This document shows positions 41,350-47,401 of a stretch of DNA of 47,401 bases, piece after piece (positions within the stretch are counted from its first letter, which is position 1; each line of letters opens with the position of its first letter). The DNA is from Corynebacterium halotolerans (lineage in GTDB: Bacteria; Actinomycetota; Actinomycetes; Mycobacteriales; Mycobacteriaceae). Position numbers and translations under genes: made by a program. The stretch is taken from assembly GCF_001056295.1 (NCBI RefSeq), contig NZ_JVMD01000019.1, positions 1-47,401 of the forward strand. The letters run 5' to 3'. The notes under the pieces were generated by a model. That model was not told the origin of the DNA. It ran no database searches and worked only from the letters and a program-made list of their open reading frames with translations.

Positions 41350-41434
41350 GTCACTCAGGAATTGACGCATTAGATGATGGAGGGGCGGCCGAATCCCCGT
41401 GCCGCGCCCCGGACCTAAACAAGGGGGTCAGGCC

Positions 41435-41611
41435 ATGGGTCGCGGCCGTGCCAAGGCAAAGCAGGCGAAGGTTGCTCGTCAGCTGAAGTACGATACTCCG
41501 GATATGGATCTGGAGCGGCTCCAGCGGGAGCTCGTGAGCAAGTCGGAAGACGACGGCGCTTACGATGACTACTCCGACTGGGAGGACTGGAACAGCGGCG
41601 ACAGCCGCTGA
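41435..41611 (+). CDS. DUF3073 small protein
   Basis: This 58-residue protein matches the actinobacterial DUF3073 family (M. tuberculosis Rv0810c). The basic N-terminus MGRGRAKAKQAKVARQLKY is the conserved part, and the tail is very acidic (DDGAYDDYSDWEDWN). AGGGGG lies seven bases before the ATG. Function unknown; the charge pattern suggests nucleic-acid or ribosome binding. A strong bidirectional terminator follows. Confidence 0.92.
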   Translation: MGRGRAKAKQAKVARQLKYDTPDMDLERLQRELVSKSEDDGAYDDYSDWEDWNSGDSR

Positions 41612-41634
41612 TGCATCCTGCGTTTCATCCGTAG

Positions 41635-41686
41635 CGAAAAAGGGGGCGGGCCCCGGCCGAATCGGCCGGGCCCGCCCCCTTTTCGG
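41635..41686. terminator. Bidirectional terminator between DUF3073 and purM
   Basis: AAAAAGGGGGCGGGCCC and its complement pair with CGGCCGA/TCGGCCG inside, flanked by A- and T-runs on both strands. Confidence 0.95.
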
Positions 41687-41697
41687 GCGTTTGCCCC

Positions 41698-42768
41698 CTA
41701 GAAGCGCGGGTGGTCGCCGCGCAGGGTGGCGCGCTCGGCCGCGGAGTCGCCGGCGGCGTGGACGATGCCGAGCTCCCAGGCGTCGATGTGGCGGGCGGTG
41801 AGCATGGCCAGCGCGCGGTCGCGGTCCTCCGGCGCGACGACGGCCACCATGCCGACGCCCATGTTGAAGGTCTTCTCCATCTCCTCGCGGGACACGCGGC
41901 CCACCTCGGCGATGGTGCGGAAGATCGGCCCCGGGGTCCAGGTGGCGCGGTCCATGTCGGCGACCAGGCCGTCCGGCATGATGCGGGCCATGTTGCCCGC
42001 CAGGCCGCCGCCGGTGACGTGGCAGAAGGTGCGGACCTCCGCCTCGGCCATCAGCGCCAGGCAGTCCTTGGCGTAGATGCGGGTCGGTTCGAGCAGCTCC
42101 TCGCCGAGGGTGCGGCCGAAGTCCTCCATGTACTCGTCCAGCGGCAGCGCCGCCTGCTCGAGCAGGACGTGGCGGGCCAGCGAGTAGCCGTTGGAGTGCA
42201 GGCCGGACGACGCCATGGCGATGATGACGTCGCCCTCGCGGACGCGGTCGGGGCCGAGCAGCTTGTCCTGCTCGACGACGCCGACGCCGGTGGCGGAGAC
42301 GTCGTACTCGTCGGGTTCCATGACGCCCGGGTGCTCGGCGGTCTCGCCGCCCAGCAGCGCGCAGCCGGCGTCGATGCAGCCCTCGGCGATGCCGGAGACG
42401 ATCTCCGCGACGTGCTCGGGCACGACCTTGCCGATGGCGATGTAGTCCTGCAGGAACAGCGGCTCCGCGCCGCAGACCACCAGGTCGTCGACGACCATGG
42501 CCACGAGGTCGCGGCCGATGGTGTCGTGCCGGTCCATCGCCTGCGCGACGGCCAGCTTGGTGCCGACGCCGTCGGACGCGGCGGCCAGCAGCGGCTTCTT
42601 GTACTCGCCCAGGGCGAAGAGCCCGGCGAAACCGCCGAGCCCGCCGCGCACCTCGGGCCGCGTCGCCTTCTTGGCGATCGGCGCGAACAGCTCGACGGCG
42701 CGATCGCCCGCCTCGATGTCCACGCCCGCCGCGGCGTAGGACGCGCCGGTGTTCTGGTTGTCGGTCAT
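41698..42768 (-). CDS. purM: Phosphoribosylformylglycinamidine cyclo-ligase (AIR synthetase)
   Basis: This 356-residue enzyme closes FGAM to AIR with ATP in purine synthesis. It shows SYAAAGVDIEAGDRAVE at the N-terminus, the ATP/substrate stretch LLAAASDGVGTKLAVA, MVVDDLVVCGAEPLFLQDYIA, and CALLGGETAEHPG, all typical of PurM. Length is usual. It follows purF by 77 bases on the same strand and ends at the shared terminator. Confidence 0.97.
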   Translation of the reverse strand: MTDNQNTGASYAAAGVDIEAGDRAVELFAPIAKKATRPEVRGGLGGFAGLFALGEYKKPLLAAASDGVGTKLAVAQAMDRHDTIGRDLVAMVVDDLVVCGAEPLFLQDYIAIGKVVPEHVAEIVSGIAEGCIDAGCALLGGETAEHPGVMEPDEYDVSATGVGVVEQDKLLGPDRVREGDVIIAMASSGLHSNGYSLARHVLLEQAALPLDEYMEDFGRTLGEELLEPTRIYAKDCLALMAEAEVRTFCHVTGGGLAGNMARIMPDGLVADMDRATWTPGPIFRTIAEVGRVSREEMEKTFNMGVGMVAVVAPEDRDRALAMLTARHIDAWELGIVHAAGDSAAERATLRGDHPRF

Positions 42769-42845
42769 GTCCGCTTCTCGTCTCCCGCTCGAATGTCAGT
42801 CGATGTCGTTGGTGTGTGATCGCACGCCAGGGTATCCGGCGCCGA

Positions 42846-44405
42846 TCAGGGCTGGGTGGCCTGCATGCGCTGGACGGCCTCCGCGTTGGCGTCCCCGGCG
42901 GGCAGCCCCAGCGGGTACGCGCCGTCGAAGCACGCCCGGCACAGTTCCTCCGGCGCCTGCTCGGAGGCCTCGGTCATGCCGTCGACGGACACGAAGCCCA
43001 GCGTGTCCGCGCCGATGGCCGTGGCGATGCCGTCCACCAGGTCCCGCTCCGGCAGGCCGTTGGCGATGAGCTCGCCCGGCGAGGCGAAGTCGATGCCGTA
43101 GAAGCACGGCCACTTCACCGGCGGCGACGCGATGCGCACGTGCACCTCCGCCGCCCCGGCCTCCCGCAGCATGCGGATCAGCGCCCGCTGGGTGTTGCCG
43201 CGGACGATCGAGTCGTCGACGACCACCAGGCGCTTGTCGGCGATGACCTCCTTCAGGGGGTTCAGCTTCAGGCGGATGCCCAGCTGGCGGATGGTCTGCG
43301 ACGGCTGGATGAAGGTGCGGCCGACATAGGCGTTCTTGGTCAGGCCCTGCCCGAAGGGGATGCCCGATTCCTGCGCGTAGCCCACCGCGGCGGGGGTGCC
43401 GGATTCGGGGACCGGGATGACCAGGTCGCCCTCGGCCGGGAACTCGCGCGCCAGCTGGCGGCCGAGCTCCAGCCGCACGGCGTTGACGGAGCGGCCGCGG
43501 ATCACGGAGTCGGGGCGGGCGAGGTAGACGTACTCGAAGATGCAGCCCTTGTGGGCGGCGTCGCCGTAGCGGCTGGAGCGCACGCCGGATGCGTCGATGG
43601 CCACCAGCTCGCCCGGCTCGATCTCGCGGACGAAGGAGGCGCCGACGATGTCGAGGGCGCAGGTCTCCGAGGCCACGACCCACCCGTTGGCCAGGCGGCC
43701 CAGCACGAGCGGGCGCACGCCCTGCCGGTCGCGCGCGGCGTAGAGGGTTTCGCCGTCGGTGAAGGTCAGGCAGAACGCGCCCTCCAGGCGCGGCAGCAGG
43801 CGCAGGGCCGCCGCCTCGACGACGGTGCCGTTGTGGGCGACGTCCTCTTCGTCCCGCCGCTCCTCGGCGATGAGCCCGGTCTCGTGCGCCAGCAGGGCGC
43901 ACATGATGTCGGAGTCGCTGGGCAGGTTGTCGCGGAGGTCGACGAGCCCGTGGCCCGCGGCCTCCTCCGCCAGCGCGACGTGGTTGATCAGATTGCCGTT
44001 GTGCCCCAGGGCGATGTCGGTGCCGTCCGGCGCCATGCGGAACATGGGCTGGGCGTTCTCCCACGACGGCGAACCGGCCGTGGTGTACCGCGTGTGCCCC
44101 ACCGCGATGTGCCCCTTGAGGGCGTCGAGCGACTGCTCGTCGAAGACCTGCGACACCAGGCCCAGGTCCTTGAAGACCAGGATCTGGTCGCCGTCGCCCA
44201 CCGCGATGCCGGCGGCTTCCTGGCCGCGGTGCTGCAGGGCGAACAGCCCGTAGTAGGTCAGCTTGGAGACGTCTTCGCCGGGCGCCCAGACGCCGAACAC
44301 CCCGCACTCTTCGCGGGGCGGCTGCTCCCCGTGATCGTCGAGCGGGGAGGCGGGTGACTGGGTTGACGCCGGGACGGGGGAACCGTAGTTCAGGGGATCG
44401 GCCAC
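42846..44405 (-). CDS. purF: Amidophosphoribosyltransferase
   Basis: This 519-residue enzyme makes phosphoribosylamine from PRPP and glutamine, the first committed purine step. The mature N-terminal nucleophile is Cys34 (ECGVFGVW), exposed after removal of a 33-residue propeptide. The PRPP loop is LVVVDDSIVRGNT. Iron-sulfur ligands of the Bacillus type are likely present: KGCIFEYVY, WPCFYGIDF and the CxxC of LCRACFDG. The GTG at 44405 has TATCCT (44413-44418) seven bases before it, so it is leaderless; the longer in-frame extension upstream is rejected. It heads purF-purM. Confidence 0.96.
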   Translation of the reverse strand: MADPLNYGSPVPASTQSPASPLDDHGEQPPREECGVFGVWAPGEDVSKLTYYGLFALQHRGQEAAGIAVGDGDQILVFKDLGLVSQVFDEQSLDALKGHIAVGHTRYTTAGSPSWENAQPMFRMAPDGTDIALGHNGNLINHVALAEEAAGHGLVDLRDNLPSDSDIMCALLAHETGLIAEERRDEEDVAHNGTVVEAAALRLLPRLEGAFCLTFTDGETLYAARDRQGVRPLVLGRLANGWVVASETCALDIVGASFVREIEPGELVAIDASGVRSSRYGDAAHKGCIFEYVYLARPDSVIRGRSVNAVRLELGRQLAREFPAEGDLVIPVPESGTPAAVGYAQESGIPFGQGLTKNAYVGRTFIQPSQTIRQLGIRLKLNPLKEVIADKRLVVVDDSIVRGNTQRALIRMLREAGAAEVHVRIASPPVKWPCFYGIDFASPGELIANGLPERDLVDGIATAIGADTLGFVSVDGMTEASEQAPEELCRACFDGAYPLGLPAGDANAEAVQRMQATQP

Positions 44406-44412
44406 GCCGACA

Positions 44413-44418
44413 AGGATA
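44413..44418 (-). promoter_or_regulatory. -10 box of leaderless purF
   Basis: TATCCT on the minus strand, seven bases before the GTG. Confidence 0.5.
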
Positions 44419-44458
44419 GTCGGGCCGCCGGGGCGCAGACCAAACCGGTCGCCGCCCC

Positions 44459-44866
44459 TCACCCCAACCGGCACACGGGAAGATGCCCGGAAAGCTCCCC
44501 CGCGCGGGTGCCCGACACCTCCATCGACTCGCCCGGCTCCTCCCCCGCGCGCTCCCGGGCCTCGTCGAAGCCGACCAGGCCAAGCGCCATCCGCAGCCAC
44601 GTCCGCGGCGTCACCTCCACGACGTTGGGCGGAGTGCCGCGCGTGTGCCTCGGCCCCTCGATGCACTGGACGGCCACGAACGGGGGCACGCGGAGTTCGA
44701 CGCTGTGGCCGGGCGCCTCCTGGGCGAGCATCCGCGCCGACAGCCGGACGGCCCTGGCCAATTCGGCGCGGCCGGGCCGGGGGGACGACGGGCCGTCGTC
44801 AAGCAGCCAGGCCTCCACCGAGGCCATGGCCTCCCTCAATTCCACGGGATCGACCTTCTTCGCCAT
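44459..44866 (-). CDS. Sterol-carrier-like (SCP) family protein
   Basis: This 135-residue protein corresponds by order and rough sequence to M. tuberculosis Rv0807. Conserved-looking parts are ELARAVRLSARMLAQ, HSVELRVPPFVAVQCIEG, and RHTRGTPPNVVEVTPRTWLRMALG, the last typical of bacterial SCP-like proteins. No signal or membrane segment. The ATG at 44866 lies seven bases after an AATAAT -10, so it is leaderless, and it is divergent from the thioesterase gene. A copy of the repeated word encodes LDDG at 44793-44804. Role unknown, perhaps lipid or nucleotide-linked given purF nearby. Confidence 0.8.
   Translation of the reverse strand: MAKKVDPVELREAMASVEAWLLDDGPSSPRPGRAELARAVRLSARMLAQEAPGHSVELRVPPFVAVQCIEGPRHTRGTPPNVVEVTPRTWLRMALGLVGFDEARERAGEEPGESMEVSGTRAGELSGHLPVCRLG
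44793..44804 (-). repeat. Repeated word GCTTGACGACGG, copy 5
   Basis: Exact copy on the minus strand in the SCP-like gene, coding Leu-Asp-Asp-Gly with CTT. Confidence 0.7.
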
Positions 44867-44873
44867 GCCCCGC

Positions 44874-44881
44874 ATTATTGT
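44874..44881. promoter_or_regulatory. Overlapping divergent -10 boxes
   Basis: On the minus strand AATAAT (44874-44879) lies seven bases before the SCP start; on the plus strand TATTGT (44876-44881) lies seven bases before the thioesterase ATG (44889). The two boxes overlap by four bases, so the two leaderless transcripts probably exclude each other. Confidence 0.55.
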
Positions 44882-44888
44882 TGACTGC

Positions 44889-45857
44889 ATGCCTTCGCCT
44901 TCGGTGACCCTCCGCTTCCTCGCCGCGCCCACGGACGTGCTCATGGCCGGCTCCAACAGCGTCCACGGCGGCCGCGTGCTGCAGTGGATCGACAAGGCGG
45001 CCTACGCCTGCGCGACCGGCTGGTCGGGCGAGTACTGCGTGACCGCCTACTTCGGCCACATCCATTTCGACCGGCCGATCCCGTCGGGCCACATGGTCGA
45101 GGTCCGCTCCAAGATCGCGTACACGGGCCGCACGTCGATGCACATCGTCAACGAGGTCCTCTCCCGCGACCCGCGCGAGGGCGAGTTCACCCGCGCCGCC
45201 GACTGCCTGGTCATCTTCGTGGCCATGGACGAGAACGGGAAGCCCACCCCGGTGCCGCCGTGGGAGCCGCAGACGGAAGAGGAGAAGCGCGCGAAGGACG
45301 CCGCGATCTCCCGTTTCGACCTGCGCCGCGACATCGAGGCCGCCATGCGCGCCCAGACGTACACCGCCGATTCCTCGGCCCCGGAGCTGGTCACCCGCTT
45401 CCTGGCCAAGCCGACCGACGTCAACTGGGGCGGCAACGTCCACGGCGGCACGGCGATGGAGTGGATCGACGAGGCCGCGTCGGCGTGCTCCATGAACTGG
45501 GCCGGCCGCCAGACCATCGCGGTGTACGCGGGCGGCGTGCGGTTCTACAAGCCCATCCACATCGGCGATCTGGTCGAGGTCCGCGCGCGGATCCTGCGCA
45601 CCGGCACGACGTCGATGCACATGAGCGTCCACGTCCATTCGGGCGAGCCGCGCAAGGGCCGCGGCGGCCTGCAGCTGGCGCTGCATTCGTCGATGACGTA
45701 CGTGGCCATCGACGACGACTTCAAGCCGCAGCCGGTCCCCCATTTCCAGCCGACCACGGACGAGGACAAGCGCCTGCACGCCCACGACCTGTCGCTGAAG
45801 GAACTGCGCGACGCCTACCAGCCGCTGCCGCTGGTGGGGCCCCTGGGCCGGGTCTGA
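44889..45857 (+). CDS. Double-hotdog acyl-CoA thioesterase
   Basis: This 322-residue protein contains two hotdog domains of the acyl-CoA thioesterase (ACOT) type, roughly 5-150 and 165-310. Each repeats the pattern HGGxxxxWIDxAA (HGGRVLQWIDKAAY and HGGTAMEWIDEAAS) and a closing TSMHI/TSMHM segment. It would hydrolyse acyl-CoA esters; chain length cannot be read from the sequence. The ATG at 44889 has no ribosome site but a -10 seven bases upstream. The next gene starts one base after its stop. Confidence 0.9.
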   Translation: MPSPSVTLRFLAAPTDVLMAGSNSVHGGRVLQWIDKAAYACATGWSGEYCVTAYFGHIHFDRPIPSGHMVEVRSKIAYTGRTSMHIVNEVLSRDPREGEFTRAADCLVIFVAMDENGKPTPVPPWEPQTEEEKRAKDAAISRFDLRRDIEAAMRAQTYTADSSAPELVTRFLAKPTDVNWGGNVHGGTAMEWIDEAASACSMNWAGRQTIAVYAGGVRFYKPIHIGDLVEVRARILRTGTTSMHMSVHVHSGEPRKGRGGLQLALHSSMTYVAIDDDFKPQPVPHFQPTTDEDKRLHAHDLSLKELRDAYQPLPLVGPLGRV

Positions 45858-45858
45858 G

Positions 45859-46533
45859 GTGTCCCCTTCTCGCTTGACGACGGCCCGCGTCTCCCTCATC
45901 GCCCTCGCTGCCGTGACGGCGGTCGTGTATTCGGGGTGGATGATGGAGGCGTTCCTGCCCAACGGGGTCGATCCGCTGATGTCCTTCGCGTCGGAACTGG
46001 CCGCGCGCACGGAGCCCCACGGTGACCTGTTCGCGCGGCTGGACACCGTGTCGGGGACGCTGCTGGTGGTTTTGGGCGCCCTGTCCGCGGCGCTGACGTG
46101 GCGCGGCGGGGTGACGTGGGGGTCGGCGGCGGTTCCGGCCGGTTTCTGGGTGTGGGGCGCCGCGACCATCGCCGACTCGATTTTCCGCATGCCCACCGTG
46201 ACCACCGTCGGCCCCGGCGCCTCGGCGACGTTGTCGGACGCCGAGAAGACGGACGTGCTCGTCCATTCGATCTGCTCGTCGACGGCGGCGGTGGGGATGG
46301 CGCTGGTGGGCGTCGGGCTGTGGCTGCTGGGCCGCCGGGTGCTGGCCGGGGTGTTCCTGGCGTTGCTGGCGGCGGTGGCGGTGACGTCCGGGCTCAACGA
46401 GTTCGGCGGGCCGAACCTGTGGCTGGGCCTGTGGCAGCGTCTGTCGCTGGCCGTGGGGGTGGTGGCCATCGTGTCGGTGGCCCGGGCGATTTCGGCCGCT
46501 GCGGCGGTTACAGCTCGTCGAGAAGCTTCCTGA
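45859..46533 (+). CDS. DUF998 family membrane protein
   Basis: This 224-residue protein has about six hydrophobic segments (about 12-34, 60-78, 86-107, 138-158, 160-180, 190-212) and the typical DUF998 pattern with MSFASELAARTEPHGDLFARLD between the first two. Function unknown. It begins with GTG one base after the thioesterase stop, so the two are probably cotranscribed. A copy of the repeated word lies at codons 5-8 (45872-45883). Its 3' end overlaps the convergent arsenate reductase gene by 26 bases. Confidence 0.85.
   Translation: MSPSRLTTARVSLIALAAVTAVVYSGWMMEAFLPNGVDPLMSFASELAARTEPHGDLFARLDTVSGTLLVVLGALSAALTWRGGVTWGSAAVPAGFWVWGAATIADSIFRMPTVTTVGPGASATLSDAEKTDVLVHSICSSTAAVGMALVGVGLWLLGRRVLAGVFLALLAAVAVTSGLNEFGGPNLWLGLWQRLSLAVGVVAIVSVARAISAAAAVTARREAS
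45872..45883 (+). repeat. Repeated word GCTTGACGACGG, copy 6
   Basis: Exact copy near the start of the DUF998 gene, read in a different codon frame from the other coding copies. Confidence 0.7.
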
Positions 46534-46924
46534 CCCGCCCGTCGATCTCGTCGCGGATGAGGTCCATGCGTTCCTCGCCCTCGATGCCGCGGCGGCTGGG
46601 TTCGTCGACTTCCCAGCGTTCGACGGTGGTTTTCATGCCGTCGTGGACGGGGATTTCGGCGCCGCCGACGACGATGACCCGGTCGGCCGCGCGCATGGCG
46701 TCGGCGTCGATGGCCTTCGGGTTGCCGCAGGTCATGTCGGCCCCGATCTTCGACAGCGACGCCGCCGAGCCCTCGTTGATCGCGTCGCCCGGCGTGACGC
46801 CCGCCGAGATCACGTCGATGTCGCGGCCGGCTTCGTCGGCGCGCAGGCGCATGATGGCCTCCGCCATCTGGGACTTTCCGCTGTTCGTGTTGCAGAGGAA
46901 GTAGACCGTGGGCTTGTCGGGCAT
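46508..46924 (-). CDS. arsC: Mycothiol-dependent arsenate reductase (LMW-phosphatase fold)
   Basis: This 138-residue protein has the low-molecular-weight phosphatase fold with Cys11 in the loop CNTNSGKSQMAEA. The usual Arg of the CX5R loop is Lys, as in the C. glutamicum arsenate-mycothiol transferases Cg_ArsC1/2, which it also matches in VERWEVDEPSRRGIEGEERM and the final RDEIDGRVRKLL. It would form an arseno-mycothiol adduct; mshD in the same window makes mycothiol. No arsenite exporter or ArsR gene is adjacent, so another phosphatase-like role remains possible. Confidence 0.86.
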   Translation of the reverse strand: MPDKPTVYFLCNTNSGKSQMAEAIMRLRADEAGRDIDVISAGVTPGDAINEGSAASLSKIGADMTCGNPKAIDADAMRAADRVIVVGGAEIPVHDGMKTTVERWEVDEPSRRGIEGEERMDLIRDEIDGRVRKLLDEL

Positions 46925-47340
46925 CGTCGCTCCGTTCGTCGGGGGTGTGGGCTGCGGCGCCTGTGCGCGCTGCGCCCAGGGTACGCGCGGGGGTTGGCTT
47001 TGCGACGGGCCGGCGCCGGCGGTGAGGGGCGTGGTGCGCGACGTGGCCGTGACGTGCAGCCGCCGTCATGTCGCGAAGCCATCACCGTGCGACCGGCGAG
47101 CTCCTGCGGTGCCGCCCTGAGCCGCCCCCATTTCGATGTGAGGCCCGCCCCGTGGACGACCGCATTCCCGTGCGGACGACGCACACCCACATGCCCCGCA
47201 GCACCCGCGACCCCGCGCAGACGACCCGCACTCACGCGACCCGCAGCACCCAGCAGCCAGCCGATAGTCGCTGATTCGCGCGAGCCTTACGGGCGCCACC
47301 CCGCGTGATGCGAAAGTGTCTCATGGTGCGAAAAGAAGCG
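46925..47340. other. Right-end intergenic region, no gene
   Basis: No ORF of the 416 bases has a ribosome site or leaderless -10 and a convincing protein. A GC-rich part (about 47190-47265) contains degenerate direct repeats built on CCCGCAGCACCC (47193 and 47239). From about 47300 the DNA becomes more AT-rich, leading into the promoter at the edge. Confidence 0.5.
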
Positions 47341-47354
47341 AAAATGTGACGCAA

Positions 47355-47388
47355 TGTTCGAGCGATATCGGTCGAACACGTGTATCAT
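47355..47388 (+). promoter_or_regulatory. Palindromic operator and promoter at the right edge
   Basis: TGTTCGA (47355-47361) and TCGAACA (47372-47378) flank the central palindrome CGATATCG, a near-perfect 24-base inverted repeat. TATCAT (47383-47388) is a good -10 on the plus strand, and a GTG five bases later may start a leaderless gene beyond the window. The right arm plus ACGT also partly resembles a LexA box (CGAAC-N4-GTTCG) but its second half is poor. Confidence 0.5.
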
Positions 47389-47401
47389 CTTTGGTGAAGC
47401 G

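Noticed and set aside
46908..47308. Short ORFs in the right-end intergenic DNA
   Set aside because: No ribosome site or leaderless promoter, and the predicted peptides are low-complexity Arg/Pro/Thr-rich sequence.
47372..47388. A LexA (SOS) box
   Set aside because: CGAAC is followed by four bases and GTATC rather than GTTCG; the stronger symmetry is the larger palindrome.

Overview
The window reads as chromosomal DNA of a high-GC member of the genus Corynebacterium or a close relative in the Mycobacteriales. Supporting signs are a very high GC content, a near full-length RamA-type LuxR regulator, mycothiol synthase (MshD), an LmeA-type cell-envelope protein, a mycothiol-type arsenate reductase, a MurA with Asp in place of the catalytic Cys, actinobacterial PHO-box and GlxR-like sites, and many genes whose -10 box lies 6-8 bases before the start codon (leaderless transcripts). 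The gene order ramA-neighbouring pduO/murA/rRNA promoter, and the block phoU / glnR-mshD-lmeA-nitrobindin-pabC-ygfZ-DUF3073-purM-purF-SCP, match orders I recall from Mycobacterium tuberculosis.

Layout. 1-2.2 kb: two tandem rRNA-type promoters leaving the left edge, murA, and divergent pduO (cobalamin adenosyltransferase). 2.2-3.1 kb: ramA. 3.4-7.9 kb: a four-gene valine/branched-chain catabolic operon (mmsA, acyl-CoA dehydrogenase, mmsB, enoyl-CoA hydratase) behind a 24-bp palindrome and a GlxR-like site. 8.1-14.1 kb: two cobalamin riboswitches, one before B12-independent methionine synthase metE, one before the cobalt ECF transporter cbiMNQO. 14.1-15.8 kb: cysK-cysE with an McbR-like operator. 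15.8-17.4 kb: a small GNAT protein, an unrecognised ORF and four tRNA genes (Phe, Asp, Asp, Glu). 17.4-20.9 kb: PepSY membrane protein, YhgE/Pip protein and its TetR regulator. 21.0 kb: tRNA-Lys. 21.4-27.1 kb: cydABDC, translationally coupled. 27.1-29.6 kb: a secreted trypsin-like protease and an acetyl-CoA hydrolase/transferase. 29.7-35.8 kb: dusB, phoU and convergent pstSCAB with a PHO box. 36.0-47 kb: glnR-mshD, lmeA, nitrobindin-like, pabC-like, ygfZ, DUF3073, purF-purM, SCP-like, a double-hotdog thioesterase, DUF998 and an arsenate reductase. The last 477 bases hold no convincing gene but end in a palindrome next to a promoter for a gene beyond the right edge.

How it works together. The window is mostly core metabolism: cobalamin-dependent control of methionine synthesis and cobalt uptake, sulfur assimilation to cysteine, phosphate uptake, purine synthesis, aerobic respiration through cytochrome bd, and acetate/branched-chain acid catabolism probably under RamA and GlxR. 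No phage, insertion sequence or CRISPR array was seen. The least explained signal is a 12-base word, GCTTGACGACGG, found six times exactly and twice with one mismatch, in both orientations, in terminator stems, intergenic DNA and poorly constrained coding positions such as ABC-transporter interdomain linkers. It behaves like an uptake-type or other genome-wide signal word. All calls were made by reading the sequence without database searches.
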